Assembly (NCBI RefSeq): GCF_000719345.1
Contig: NZ_JOFX01000063.1
Coordinates: 1-17,237 of the forward strand
Reading direction: 5' to 3'
Length of the DNA: 17,237 bases
Source: Streptomyces sp. NRRL F-2664
GTDB lineage: Bacteria; Actinomycetota; Actinomycetes; Streptomycetales; Streptomycetaceae
Part shown: piece by piece, positions 7,901-15,011 of the stretch
How the letters are laid out: each line of letters begins with the position of its first letter
Numbering within the stretch: position 1 is the stretch's first letter
Notes under the pieces: model-generated
The model's database searches: none
Told to the model about the DNA's origin: nothing
The model's input: the letters and a program-made list of their open reading frames with translations, nothing else
Program-made: the position numbers and the translations under genes

Positions 7901-8063
7901 CGCAGGACTTCAGCAACACCAGCAGCGCGAAGAGCGACTCCGGACGGTCATGTGTCCGCTTCCTTGCCCAGACGACCTCGGCCTCGTCCGGCGTGAAGAA
8001 CTGCGCCAACTCGCGCTCGGAGATAGCTAATGAGCCTACGATCGTCACGGATCGTAGACTCAC
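4975..8063 (-). pseudogene. tnpA: Tn3-family transposase, five frameshifts and a lost catalytic Asp
   Basis: Near full-length (about 1030 codons) cut-and-copy transposase read in six successive frame segments, with shifts near 7815, 7455, 6895, 6528 and 5975. Landmarks in order: SERELAQFFTPDEAEVVWAR (N-terminal DNA-binding region), YRRHEERTVKRYRAWIREYL, RFRQHGERVDLVDGFGDAAR, RNRPGMLVRRHFEALVF-like block, AGIPGTADAFVDHLKRQL, AWGDGS, then RYGGYGGIAHH, VADTYVALFSRFVPCGVWEA, TQGQSFPVFGLA and RKNQIYQAFREVGRAVRT. The first catalytic Asp (DGT, just after the last shift) and the Glu of FREVGR remain. The second, normally in V-H-A-D-T-Q-G-Q, is Ala (codon at 5767-5769). The C-terminus is an atypical Pro-rich tail. 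GTG at 8063 is a tentative start. It cannot be active. Segments contain no nonsense codons, so decay is either recent or partly sequence error. Confidence 0.85.
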
Positions 8064-8136
8064 AGCCTGCAGCTGGAATTGACGTAGCGTAACCAAGTAG
8101 CCCCGTTTCGCGCGTATCTCCTCCGCCCGCCTGTAT

Positions 8137-8154
8137 GGGCCGGGCGCCGGGCCC
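8137..8154 (-). terminator. GC-rich hairpin after the toxin-antitoxin operon
   Basis: GGGCCGGGCGCCGGGCCC is palindromic around GGCGCC with a single mismatched pair, and it starts 8 nt beyond the stop of the last operon gene (8162). On the minus strand it is followed at 8126-8110 by CGGAGGAGATACGCGCG, the same block that begins the two long palindromes at 3300 and 4184, here without its complementary arm. Confidence 0.5.
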
Positions 8155-8161
8155 GGATAAG

Positions 8162-8374
8162 TCAGCTGGCCTCGGGGCGCTGCCCCACGAGCTGGGTGAG
8201 CAGCTCGATGATCTGGGCCTGATTCCGGTCGATCTTCTCGTTGAGCGCTTCAACGCGGCCCCCGAGGCCATCTACCGCCTGCTCCAAGCCAACGAGTCCT
8301 CGACGAACTGCCGTCAGACCAGCCGCGATGCCCTCGCAGTAGGTATCCCCCGACAGCCGGACCTGGCCGCTCAC
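8162..8374 (-). CDS. Small coiled-coil protein, third gene of the toxin-antitoxin operon
   Basis: A 70-aa protein from GTG at 8372-8374. I chose this start because it overlaps the toxin stop as GTGA, the same coupling seen between antitoxin and toxin. Residues 1-14 (MSGQVRLSGDTYCE) are polar. From about residue 15 to 65 a continuous heptad-like helix runs through GLTAVRRGLVGLEQAVDGLG, GRVEALNEKIDRNQAQIIEL and LTQLVG, with Leu, Val and Ile at a/d positions, so a dimeric or trimeric coiled coil is likely. There is no signal peptide or known domain. Translational coupling suggests it is made with the toxin and may bind, oligomerise or modulate the toxin-antitoxin complex, but that is inference. 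The gene is intact. Confidence 0.7.
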   Translation of the reverse strand: MSGQVRLSGDTYCEGIAAGLTAVRRGLVGLEQAVDGLGGRVEALNEKIDRNQAQIIELLTQLVGQRPEAS

Positions 8375-8751
8375 GGGGTCAGGTCCAGGACCCGGACCGG
8401 CAGACCCTCCCACCGCTTCGGCATGGTGGTGGCCACAATCGCCCCTTCCGGCCGGTCCGCCGTCGGCTGCGCCGCGTGCTGGCTATGGGCAGCCGCCCAG
8501 GTCTCCTGCTGCGCCACGGCAAGCGCTGCGGTCAGGTCCAGATCCAAAACGGTGATACCCGGCAGCGCCGCCAGGTGCTCGGCGGTACCGGGCCGTGCCC
8601 GGTCGGCCTCGACGAGCGCGCACGAGGGCGCGTAGAGGAACCAGCCGGTCTCGGCGTGCGCGCGGTGGATCAGCCGGGAGGCCAGTACGTTGCCCTGTCC
8701 AGCCGCGGCCATGGCCGTCTCGTCCAGCACGATGTGCATCGATTCGCTCAC
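8371..8751 (-). CDS. PIN-domain-like toxin (VapC type)
   Basis: This is a 126-aa protein from GTG at 8749-8751, overlapping the antitoxin stop by GTGA. It has the PIN-fold layout of VapC-type ribonucleases. A first beta strand ends in Asp10 (HIVLDETAM). Helices follow, then Glu48 in CALVEADR. A late acidic position, Asp99 in QPTADRPEGAIVATTM, precedes the final strand V-R-V-L-D-L. These acidic residues would bind metal and cleave RNA. The exact match to the four-residue PIN active site is imperfect, so this may be a divergent subfamily. It has the usual length and no signal peptide. It lies between a ribbon-helix-helix antitoxin and a coiled-coil protein in one operon, which strongly supports a toxin role. 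The gene appears intact. Confidence 0.7.
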   Translation of the reverse strand: MSESMHIVLDETAMAAAGQGNVLASRLIHRAHAETGWFLYAPSCALVEADRARPGTAEHLAALPGITVLDLDLTAALAVAQQETWAAAHSQHAAQPTADRPEGAIVATTMPKRWEGLPVRVLDLTP

Positions 8752-9005
8752 AGGCGCTGCAGCTGTGCGAGCCGTCGGTCGAGTTCGCCATCGAGCTCGC
8801 TCTGCTCGGCGGCGGTCGGGGCGTAGCCGTTCCAGGCCCGCAATGCGGCCTGAGCCTTCTCCGCCCGCTCGGCACGCTCGGTCGGCGTCAGCATCGTTTC
8901 GGCCAGCCGGGCCAGGTAGGCGCGCAGGGACAACCCCTCGGCGGCTGCGATCGCCGCGAGGCGGTCCTTGGCTTCCTCGGGGATTCTCACGTTGGCATCG
9001 GACAT
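8748..9005 (-). CDS. Ribbon-helix-helix antitoxin (VapB-like)
   Basis: This is an 85-aa protein from ATG at 9003-9005, with AGGAG 8 nt upstream. Residues 3-38 (DANVRIPEEAKDRLAAIAAA, E-G-L-S-L-R-A-Y-L-A-R-L) fit a ribbon-helix-helix DNA-binding unit: an N-terminal strand with N-V-R-I, then helix, G-L-S turn and second helix. The Glu/Ala-rich C-terminal half (ERAEKAQAALRAWNGY onward) is the likely toxin-binding tail. Antitoxins of this type bind as dimers to palindromes in their own promoter and neutralise the toxin encoded next. Here a perfect 24-bp palindrome lies 24 nt upstream. The stop overlaps the toxin start by 4 nt. Confidence 0.8.
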   Translation of the reverse strand: MSDANVRIPEEAKDRLAAIAAAEGLSLRAYLARLAETMLTPTERAERAEKAQAALRAWNGYAPTAAEQSELDGELDRRLAQLQRL

Positions 9006-9029
9006 CGTGGTGCTCCTTCCATCCCCTCA

Positions 9030-9053
9030 GGGTACGGGTACGTACCCGTACCC
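9030..9053 (-). promoter_or_regulatory. Perfect 24-bp palindrome, probable antitoxin operator
   Basis: GGGTACGGGTAC at 9030-9041 is followed at once by its exact reverse complement at 9042-9053. It lies 24 nt upstream of the antitoxin start, on the promoter side of the operon. Each half contains two GGGTAC units, fitting cooperative binding of two ribbon-helix-helix dimers. A weak promoter match (TTGCAC and GATAGC, about 18 bp apart on the minus strand) lies just upstream, so bound repressor would cover the transcription start. Autoregulation is inferred from family behaviour. Confidence 0.7.
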
Positions 9054-9222
9054 GCTATCCGGCTGCTCGCCAAACCAGTGCAACCAGTGGGTGCGCTGGC
9101 ACGCTATTGCTCGCCCTCACCATCCGCCGACCAGCGCTTGGCGCGGGGGCGGAGCGCGAGAACCGAGCCCTCGCTTCCCTGTTCTGAGCCGCGTGACCTC
9201 ACCTCTGCGGTTGGCTGCTCCG

Positions 9223-9450
9223 CTAGGAATTCGCGAAGCGCCGTGGCCAAACTGGTTCCCGCCCGCGCAGCTGCAGAAATACGTCACCGACAGGACGGGC
9301 CCCCACCGTGTCAAGTTCTCGTAGATATGCTGCCACTTCGCCATCACTGGGCCATCGCCGCCCGGCCTCGTAGAAGCAGCCGGCCCATATGTCGATCGCG
9401 TTCTGTCGATCTGCGCTGTGATCAAGTGCCGCCGGCTCGGTGGATGTCAA
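9223..9450 (-). CDS. Small hypothetical protein
   Basis: This is a 75-aa open frame with coherent protein-like composition: EPAALDHSADRQNAIDIWAG, C-F-Y-E-A-G-R-R-W-P-S-D-G-E, VAAYLRELDTVGARPV. It is predicted soluble and mostly helical, with no signal peptide. The only start at the 5' end is TTG at 9448-9450, without a convincing ribosome site, so the start is uncertain and the gene could be a 5'-truncated remnant. It lies alone between the toxin-antitoxin promoter region and the remnant at 9544-10094, on the same strand as both. I do not recognise a family. Confidence 0.4.
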   Translation of the reverse strand: MTSTEPAALDHSADRQNAIDIWAGCFYEAGRRWPSDGEVAAYLRELDTVGARPVGDVFLQLRGREPVWPRRFANS

Positions 9451-9543
9451 TCCATAATGAAGGTTCCAGGATCGATGGTAGGCGGCTACACAAGCTGCGA
9501 ACTTCAGGCGGTGCGAAGAAGGGGAGATATCAGATACCTTGGT

Positions 9544-9783
9544 TTACCTGATCCTGGACCACGGAGAGAAGAAGTTGTCCGGTGCGTCCCCCGTCAGGAA
9601 GTACCAAGCATCTACCCACTCCATAACTATGTCGGCACGCTCTTGCTTGCGATTCAAGGGATTCCTGGACGGTACCGCACCGTTCGCCAGCGCCGTGGAC
9701 GGCAGCTGTGAGGGTACGGATGGGATCCACCCACCGCTCGCCCCCCTGAGCAGGCTCAGGCTTTCGGTGAACGTTGAGATCTG
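9544..9783 (-). other. Possible remnant reading frame
   Basis: Directly after the TAG at 9784-9786 the same frame stays open for 79 codons to TAA at 9544-9546. It includes [20 protein letters not shown] and [20 protein letters not shown], then P-D-N-F-F-S-P-W. The aromatic, protein-like second half suggests a former coding sequence, perhaps a separate small gene starting at an unrecognised codon, or read-through continuation of the gene upstream. There is no good start codon with a ribosome site and no family match. Confidence 0.25.
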
Positions 9784-10094
9784 CTAAGGAGCGCGCGACT
9801 CCTCACGGTCCTCCGCCCAATTGGCCTTCCATGTCTCAATAGCTGCCTGATCCAAGGGGTGAAGCTTAATGGTTTTCGACTCCCCTCGCCATCGGACACG
9901 TATGCGCGGGCCCGCTCCTGTAGTTCACCAATCATCCGCCAGGTGATGCCGCAAAAGTATCGAAATCGATTCTCTGCTTTCACGCCCCCTTGCACATCGC
10001 CTTCTCGACGATCCCCGGTATGGCTTCAACTGACAGCCCGGATTCCCGGAATTCATCCAGGCTATTCTTCCAATCCGTAGGCAGCGCTATGGCA
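9784..10094 (-). pseudogene. 3' remnant of an unrecognised gene, truncated by the Tn3 remnant
   Basis: Reading from the transposase boundary near 10095, the pieces are IALPTDWKNSLDEFRESGLS, VEAIPGIVEKAMCKG, then after a single-base shift in a G run near 9990 GVKAENRFRYFCGITWRMIG and ELQERARAYVSDGE, then after a second shift near 9882 KTIKLHPLDQAAIETWKANW and A-E-D-R-E-E-S-R-A-P with a stop at 9784-9786. The F-R-Y-F-C-G-I-x-W-R and ELQERARA blocks resemble the C-terminal part of actinobacterial plasmid- and phage-type DNA-binding or replication-associated hypothetical proteins, but I cannot name a family. The 5' part is missing: the frame runs abruptly into transposase sequence of the other strand. 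Lower GC than neighbours suggests foreign origin. Confidence 0.55.
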
Positions 10095-10096
10095 CC

Positions 10097-12280
10097 ATGC
10101 GGAAGAACCGGGTGCTGCTGCTCGGGGTGTCGGTGCTGGCCCGGCAGGTGTCGGAGGCCCGTACGGCGGCCGAGCGGCGGCTGTACGAGGCGGTGGCCTG
10201 CGCCGCGCACCGGGCCGATCCCGCGCTCGGGCCGGCGCTGGCGGAGCTGGTGGTGGTGCCGGAGGGCAGGCGGGTCTCGGAGCTGGAGCGGCTGCGGACG
10301 CCTCCGACGAAGTCGACGGGCACCGCGATGGTGCGGGCCATGGAGCGGGTGGAGGAGATCTCCGCGTTCGCGCTGGGCCGGGTGAACCTGTCTCGGGTGC
10401 CGGTGAACCGGCTGTCCACGCTGGCCCGGTACGGGCAGCTGAGCAAGGCGCAGACGATTCTGCGGGTGCCGGAGCCGCGGCGGACGGCGCTGCTGACCGC
10501 GGTGGTGCGTCAGCTGGAGGCGCAGGCGGTCGACGACGCGCTGGACCTGTTCGCGGTACTGATGGCGAACCGGCTGGTCAGCTCGGCACGGCGGGCGTCG
10601 GACCGGGAGCGCATGGCGATGCTGCCGCAGCTGGAGAAGGCGGCCCGGATCCTGGCGAAGGTGTCGAAGATCCTCACCGAGGAGCTGGACCTGGTCGCCG
10701 AGCACGACGCGGACCTGGACGTGGCCGCGCTGTGGGCGGCGGTCGAGGAGGCCGTGCCGCGCACGGCGGTGGCCGGGGCGGTCGCGACCGTCGAGGCCTT
10801 GGTGCCGGAGGACGACGGCTCGGCCGAGGCGGCGATGCGCGAAGCTGGCCCTGCGCTACAACACTGTGCGCCCCTTCCTGGCGTTGCTGGGCGAGACGGA
10901 CGCGCTGGGCGCGGCCCCGGCCGGGCGGCGCATCCTCAAGGCGGTGCGCCGCCTGTCCGCGCTCTCGCGGCGGCGGGTGAAGGACCGGCCGCTGCTGCCC
11001 CGCGAGGTCGACGCCGACCTGGTGCCCGCCATGTGGAAGCGGGCGGTGTTCTCCAACGCCGAGCTGCCGCAGGGCGCGGTCGACCGGGATGCGTACGTGG
11101 TGTGTGTGCTGGAGCAGCTGCACCGCGCGCTGAACCGGCGCGATGTGTTCGCCGCCCCGTCGAACCGCCTGGCCGACCCGCGCGCGAGGCTGTTGGACGG
11201 GCCGCGGTGGGAGGCGATGCGCGCGGACGTGCTGGCAGGCCTGTCCCTGACCGAGGACGCTGGCGAGCATCTGGCCCAGCTCACGCGTGGGCTGGATGCG
11301 GCGTGGCGTCAGATGGCCGACCGGCTTACCGAGGCCGGCGACAACGCGAAGGTTGAGATCGTCGTCCCCGAGGCGGAGGCCGGGCCCGCCTGTCGGTGGA
11401 CAAGCTCGGCGCGGTGGGCGAGCCGGAGTCGCTGACCTGGCTGAAGGACACCACGGAGGCGATGCTCCCGAGGATCGACCTGCCGGACCTGCTGTTCGAG
11501 GTCCACTCCTGGACTTCGTTCCTCGACGCCTTCGGCCACGTCTCCGAGCGGCGCACCCGCATGGAGGGCCTGCTCGTCTCCCTCGTCGCGTTGCTGGTGG
11601 CGGAGAGCTGCAACATCGGCCTGACCCCGGTCAGCGACCCCGAGAACAAGGTGCCGACACCATCGCCGCGGCGAACGCCGCGCTCATCACCGCCCAATCC
11701 CGCATCGAGCTCGCCCAGGTGTGGGGCGGCGGGCTGCTCGCCTCCGTCGACGGCCTGCGCTTCGTCGTCCCGGTCAAGAGCATCAACACCGGCCCCTCGC
11801 CCACATACTACGGCTGCAAACGCGGCGTGACCTGGCCTCAACGCCGTCAGCGACCAGGTCGCCGGGATCGGCGCGATGGTCGTGCGCGGCACCCCACGCG
11901 ACAGCCTCTACACGCTGGACACCCTGCTGAACCTGGACGGTGGGGTGAAGCCGGAGATGGTGGCGACGGACAACGCCTCGTACTCGGACGTGGCCTTCGG
12001 CCTGTACAAGATGCTCGGCTTCCGCTTCGCCCCGCGCTTCCGCGACCTCGAAGACCAGCGGTTCTGGCGGGCCGACCTACCCGACGGCGAGGAGCCAGCG
12101 CCGACCACGCCGCCGAGGACGCCCGCCGCCGGGCCGAGGAGGAAGCCGCAGCTGCGGCGCCGCCGGGTACGGCCCGCTGGAGGCGGTTGCCTGCAACAAG
12201 GTGAACCTCAAGCGATCGCCACCCACTGGCTGGACATGCTCCGGGTGGCCGGTTCGCTCATCACCAACCAGGTCCGAGCC
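10097..12280 (+). pseudogene. tnpA: Second Tn3-family transposase, both ends lost
   Basis: A transposase of a different Tn3 subfamily from the minus-strand copy. Homology begins inside the protein (RKNRVLLLGVSVLARQ), so about 125 N-terminal residues are missing. It continues through LRTPPTKSTGTAMVRAMERV, VPVNRLSTLARYGQLSKAQT, RPFLALLGETDALGAAPAGR, KLGAVGEPESLTWLKDTTEA, ADTIAAANAALITAQSRIEL, ASVDGLRFVVPVKSINTGPS, DQVAGIGAMVVRGTPRDSLY and EMVATDNASYSDVAFGLYKM to IATHWLDMLRVAGSLITNQV. Frame changes occur near 10843, 11385, 11650 (with a small deletion), 11835, 12090 and 12215. The first two catalytic Asp (SVDGLR and ATDNAS) are kept. The third residue, Glu, and the C-terminus are deleted. At about 12280 it joins a resolvase fragment in frame. 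Confidence 0.85.
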
Positions 12281-12736
12281 TCCTTCCTCGACGCCGGCGA
12301 CACCCTCGTGGTCCCCTCGCTCGACCGCTACGACCGCAGCCTCCAGGACCTCATCAACATGGTCGCCGAACTCCGCGAGCGCGGCATCGGCTTCACCTCG
12401 CTGCACGAGAACCCGGACACCACCACCCCCGGCGGTCGGCTCGTCTTCCACGTCTTTGCCGCCCTGGCCGAGTTCATCTGCGAGCTCATCGTCATCGGCA
12501 CCAACGAGGGCTTGGCCGCCGCTAGGGCCCGCGGCCGGGTCGGCGGGCGCCCCAGTGTCGCCACCGATGAAGTCATCCGCGCTGCCCGCGACCTACTGCC
12601 CGACCCGGGCCGGTCCATCACCTCGATCGCCAAGCTCCTCGGCGTCTCCCCGGGCACCCTCTACAACCACATCCCCGACCTACGCGAACTGCGTGCCGGC
12701 GCCGTACCTCGCCAGCTCGAAGCCCCCGCGAAGTAG
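12281..12736 (+). pseudogene. C-terminal two-thirds of a Tn3-type serine resolvase
   Basis: The sequence GDTLVVPSLDRYDRSLQDLI, then ELRERGIGFTSLHENPDTTT, P-G-G-R-L-V-F-H-V-F-A-A-L-A-E-F and GRVGGRPSVATDEV is the typical resolvase core from the middle of the catalytic domain onward. It is followed by a helix-turn-helix region (SITSIAKLLGVSPGTLYNHI) that would bind res sites. The N-terminal part with the nucleophilic Ser (usually Y-x-R-V-S-T) is absent. Before GDTLVV the frame is continuous with the transposase fragment. The usual G of R-Y-G-R-S is D, and the usual F-I-R-E-L is F-I-C-E-L, so catalytic-domain residues have also drifted. It cannot resolve cointegrates. Confidence 0.85.
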
Positions 12737-12784
12737 CCGAACCCCAACAAGATCAATCTCAGCGGCACTTTCTGCACCGCAACT

Positions 12785-12810
12785 ACTCACACCCGGAGAG
12801 CTCCGTGAGT
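12785..12810. terminator. Weak hairpin between convergent reading frames
   Basis: ACTCA...TGAGT encloses CGGAG-AG-CTCCG, giving a two-part stem of 5 plus 5 bp with a 4-nt bulge. It lies between the end of the resolvase fragment (12736, plus) and the end of the minus-strand 169-aa gene (12863), where a bidirectional terminator would be expected. The stem is modest. Confidence 0.3.
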
Positions 12811-12862
12811 TCAGGGAAACCGAAGCTTATTCAGCGGGAACTCGCGGGTCGGTCCATGTGTA

Positions 12863-13372
12863 TCAACTGGGTGGAGCCGTGGGTTCGGCGGGAACTGTGG
12901 GGTGGGCCGCGAGGCGGCGGGCTTCCGCCGTGACCTCGGCATCGACCTGAGCTATTGCTTCGTCGCCATCTTCGAGCATGCCGTACTCGTCATCGAGCTC
13001 GGCGAGCCGCTCAGCCAGGGGCAGCTCGTGCCCGTAGCGCCGGTGAATCCGGAAAGCGAGCTCCCAAGGTTTCAACTCGCCGGCGAGCATGCGCCGTGCG
13101 AGCGCTCGCACGGCAGCTTCTTGGCCAGCCTCACTGCCAACCGGATGGAGGGTGAGGCCGAGTTCGGCGAGTGCCGGGGGAAGCAGGTCGTGGACGTCGT
13201 AGTCCGCCTCGGCGCGCGTGCAGGCGGCGAGGATCCGAAGGTTGGGGGTGTCGAGTCCGGCGACGAGCGCGTTGCAGGCGGAATCGACCACCTCGCTCGC
13301 ACTGATCTCCCCCACACTCCAGAGGGCGGCATGGTCCTGTAGAGCGCTTGCTACTGCTTCGGTCGACGTCAC
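12863..13372 (-). CDS. 169-aa hypothetical protein downstream of the recombinase operon
   Basis: GTG at 13370-13372 is the chosen start, with GAAGGGA about 10 nt upstream. The protein reads TSTEAVASALQDHAALWSVG, then DSACNALVAGLDTPNLRILA, C-T-R-A-E-A-D-Y-D-V-H-D-L-L-P, ARRMLAGELKPWELAFRIHR, and an acidic tail around LAELDDEYGMLEDGDEAIAQ. It is predicted helical and cytoplasmic with no membrane segment. I do not recognise a named domain. It starts 43 nt after the restored stop of the zinc-ribbon recombinase on the same strand, so it is probably the last gene of that operon or a passenger gene directly behind it. The reading frame is intact. A role in regulating or assisting the recombinases, or as cargo, is speculation. 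Confidence 0.65.
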   Translation of the reverse strand: MTSTEAVASALQDHAALWSVGEISASEVVDSACNALVAGLDTPNLRILAACTRAEADYDVHDLLPPALAELGLTLHPVGSEAGQEAAVRALARRMLAGELKPWELAFRIHRRYGHELPLAERLAELDDEYGMLEDGDEAIAQVDAEVTAEARRLAAHPTVPAEPTAPPS

Positions 13373-13415
13373 ACGCTCATGATTCCCTTCACGGTGCGTC
13401 CCGGTCGAGCACATT

Positions 13416-13536
13416 TCAGCGAAGGTGCTGTTCAGCGGCCTGTTCCAGCAGGGCTCGTGCGGAATCCGCGTAACGCATCGCGGTCTTCTCGTCGAGCCCG
13501 AAGACCTCCGCGAGATGGAGTGGGTCAGGCCCGCGG
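13416..13536 (-). pseudogene. Detached C-terminal end of the zinc-ribbon recombinase
   Basis: Immediately downstream of the shortened recombinase gene, a different frame reads GPDPLHLAEVFGLDEKTAMR, Y-A-D-S-A-R-A-L-L-E-Q, A-A-E-Q-H-L-R and stops with TGA at 13416-13418. It joins the recombinase exactly in frame if one copy of the 8-bp repeat at 13537-13552 is removed: 15007 to 13416 is 1592 nt, and 1592 minus 8 is 1584, or 528 whole codons. The M-R-Y segment holds the candidate active-site Tyr. Confidence 0.75.
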
Positions 13537-13552
13537 GTTAGGGCGTTAGGGC
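13537..13552. repeat. 8-bp perfect tandem duplication that truncates the recombinase
   Basis: GTTAGGGC occurs twice back to back (13537-13544 and 13545-13552). It introduces a stop (TAA on the minus strand at 13538-13540) after ...LEEALTP. Removing one unit gives ...LEEALTRGPDPLHLAEVFGL and an open frame to 13416. This pattern fits replication slippage or polymerase stutter in an otherwise intact gene. Confidence 0.8.
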
Positions 13553-15007
13553 CTCTTCGAGCTGCCGGTCAACGCGAAGCCGCTCCAAGGTGGCGTCCTG
13601 CCCTCGCATGGGAGCGCTGATCCAGTGGTTGCTGGCCTGGCCGGTCGTGTTGGCGGTCTGGTTGTTGATCAGCAGGTGGAGGTTCGCGGTGCTCGGCCAC
13701 CGGCGCCGCCGATGGTCCAGCCAGTCCGTCAGTAACCTCAGGGTGAGGTCGTCGAGAGGCCGGGCGCGCCCGGCGATGGCCAGCCGGCGGTTGCCGAGAT
13801 CGACGTCGTCGAGCATGAGGGCGGCGATCTGGGCGACCCGGGCGGCGTGGACTGCCGCGAGGGCGAGGACGAGCCGCGCCGCCGGGGTCATCGCGGCCGC
13901 GACGGAGCGCTCGACCTGCTCAGGGAGGAGGGGTTGCAGCACGGCGTACTCGTTCTGCCCGACCTTGATCCGGCTGGTGGGGTCGCGGAAGATCAGCCCC
14001 TGCCGTTTGGCCCAGGTGAACAGAGAACGCAGGGCAACGAGCTGGTCACGCCGCTGATGACCGTGCAGCGTCTTGATGTGGGCGAGGACATCGTCGCGAG
14101 TCACCTCCCGCAGGTGGTCGTAGCGGTTCGACCACTCAAGCAGGACCGGGCGGACGTGGTTGAGGGAGAGCCAGACCGTGCCCTCCTTGCGCGCGAGGCT
14201 GCGAGGGCCACCGTCGCGCAGGACGCGAGTCCAGCGCTCGGCTTCCGAACGGATGCCTGGTGCAAGCCGTCCCACGAGCCAGCGCTCGAAGGACGGCTCG
14301 TTGTCGTCCTCGAAGATCCCCATCTCCGCCAGCACCGTGATGATGTGGCCGACGGGCAGGTTCAGGGCCCGTAGCGGGGAGAAGATCTCCGTGTGTCGGA
14401 TGACGTCGCCCTCGACGTGACCGGTGAGGGCGACGGCCAGGCCGCGGTTAACCGCGAAGCGGATGTTGCGTCCCCAGCCGCGGGCCTCGGCGAACCGGTG
14501 GGCGAGGTACTTCGCCCAGGCCAGCCAGGGGCTGGCCAGATCGGCGTCGGACGGGTCGAGCCGATCGAAGTGCCGGGGAATCTGCTCGAACAGCGGCGAC
14601 TGCCGCCAGCCGGAGTCCGGACGCCAAGCCAGCGCCGGAGGCGGCTTGCGCGGGGGGCCACGCCGTCCTCCCTTCCGTCGGGTTGGAGGCGTTGGTCTTC
14701 TGCGGTAGTGCATCCCGACGAAGAACAGCTGTTGGTGCCGGACGGCAGCGAGTCGCACCCGCACGTCTGCCCCTTCCGCCGCCTGGCCGTCAGCTGTCTT
14801 CGCGTCGAGGCGGGCCTGGCACCAGCACAAACGGCAGTAGTCCCACTTCAACGGCTGGACGCGACGGCAGCCGACGCATTCCGCCGCGTCGTGCCCGCGG
14901 CCGAACATGTAGCACGTATGGCAGAGCCGTCCGCGGAAATCGCCCCAGGCCAGGCAGCCTGGGCAGGAGCTGGTTGGCTTGACGTAGCGCTTCGGGAAGC
15001 GTGTCAC
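13538..15007 (-). CDS. Zinc-ribbon tyrosine-recombinase-like protein, C-terminally truncated
   Basis: 489 aa as it stands, 527 if the 8-bp duplication is removed. GTG at 15005-15007 starts 4 nt after the XRE gene stop. Residues 15-63 contain four Cys pairs: C15-x2-C18, C29-x2-C32, C44-x2-C47 and C58-x2-C61 (plus C63), likely two zinc ribbons for DNA binding. A basic linker (about 100-122) follows. A core-binding helical region comes next (RPVLLEWSNRYDHLREVTRD, LVALRSLFTWAKRQGLIFRD). Last is a degenerate recombinase catalytic domain with HAARVAQIAALMLDDVDL (the first Arg), HLLINNQTA and ERLRVDRQLEEA. The truncation removes the last 40 or so residues including the candidate nucleophile Tyr. Family members of this type occur with a second integrase and an XRE gene in streptomycetes, which fits its neighbours. 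Confidence 0.8.
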   Translation of the reverse strand: MTRFPKRYVKPTSSCPGCLAWGDFRGRLCHTCYMFGRGHDAAECVGCRRVQPLKWDYCRLCWCQARLDAKTADGQAAEGADVRVRLAAVRHQQLFFVGMHYRRRPTPPTRRKGGRRGPPRKPPPALAWRPDSGWRQSPLFEQIPRHFDRLDPSDADLASPWLAWAKYLAHRFAEARGWGRNIRFAVNRGLAVALTGHVEGDVIRHTEIFSPLRALNLPVGHIITVLAEMGIFEDDNEPSFERWLVGRLAPGIRSEAERWTRVLRDGGPRSLARKEGTVWLSLNHVRPVLLEWSNRYDHLREVTRDDVLAHIKTLHGHQRRDQLVALRSLFTWAKRQGLIFRDPTSRIKVGQNEYAVLQPLLPEQVERSVAAAMTPAARLVLALAAVHAARVAQIAALMLDDVDLGNRRLAIAGRARPLDDLTLRLLTDWLDHRRRRWPSTANLHLLINNQTANTTGQASNHWISAPMRGQDATLERLRVDRQLEEALTP

Positions 15008-15011
15008 CTGC

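Noticed and set aside
8037..8056. TACGATC-gtcacg-GATCGTA inverted repeat as an operator or res half-site
   Set aside because: It lies inside the transposase N-terminal remnant and is only 7 bp per arm. A degraded copy at 2657-2680 shows it belongs to the transposon sequence.
9980..10705. Long minus-strand open frame over the plus-strand Tn3 remnant
   Set aside because: Except for its last 35 or so codons (part of the remnant at 9784-10094), it is the Arg/Gln/His-rich antisense shadow of transposase sequence.
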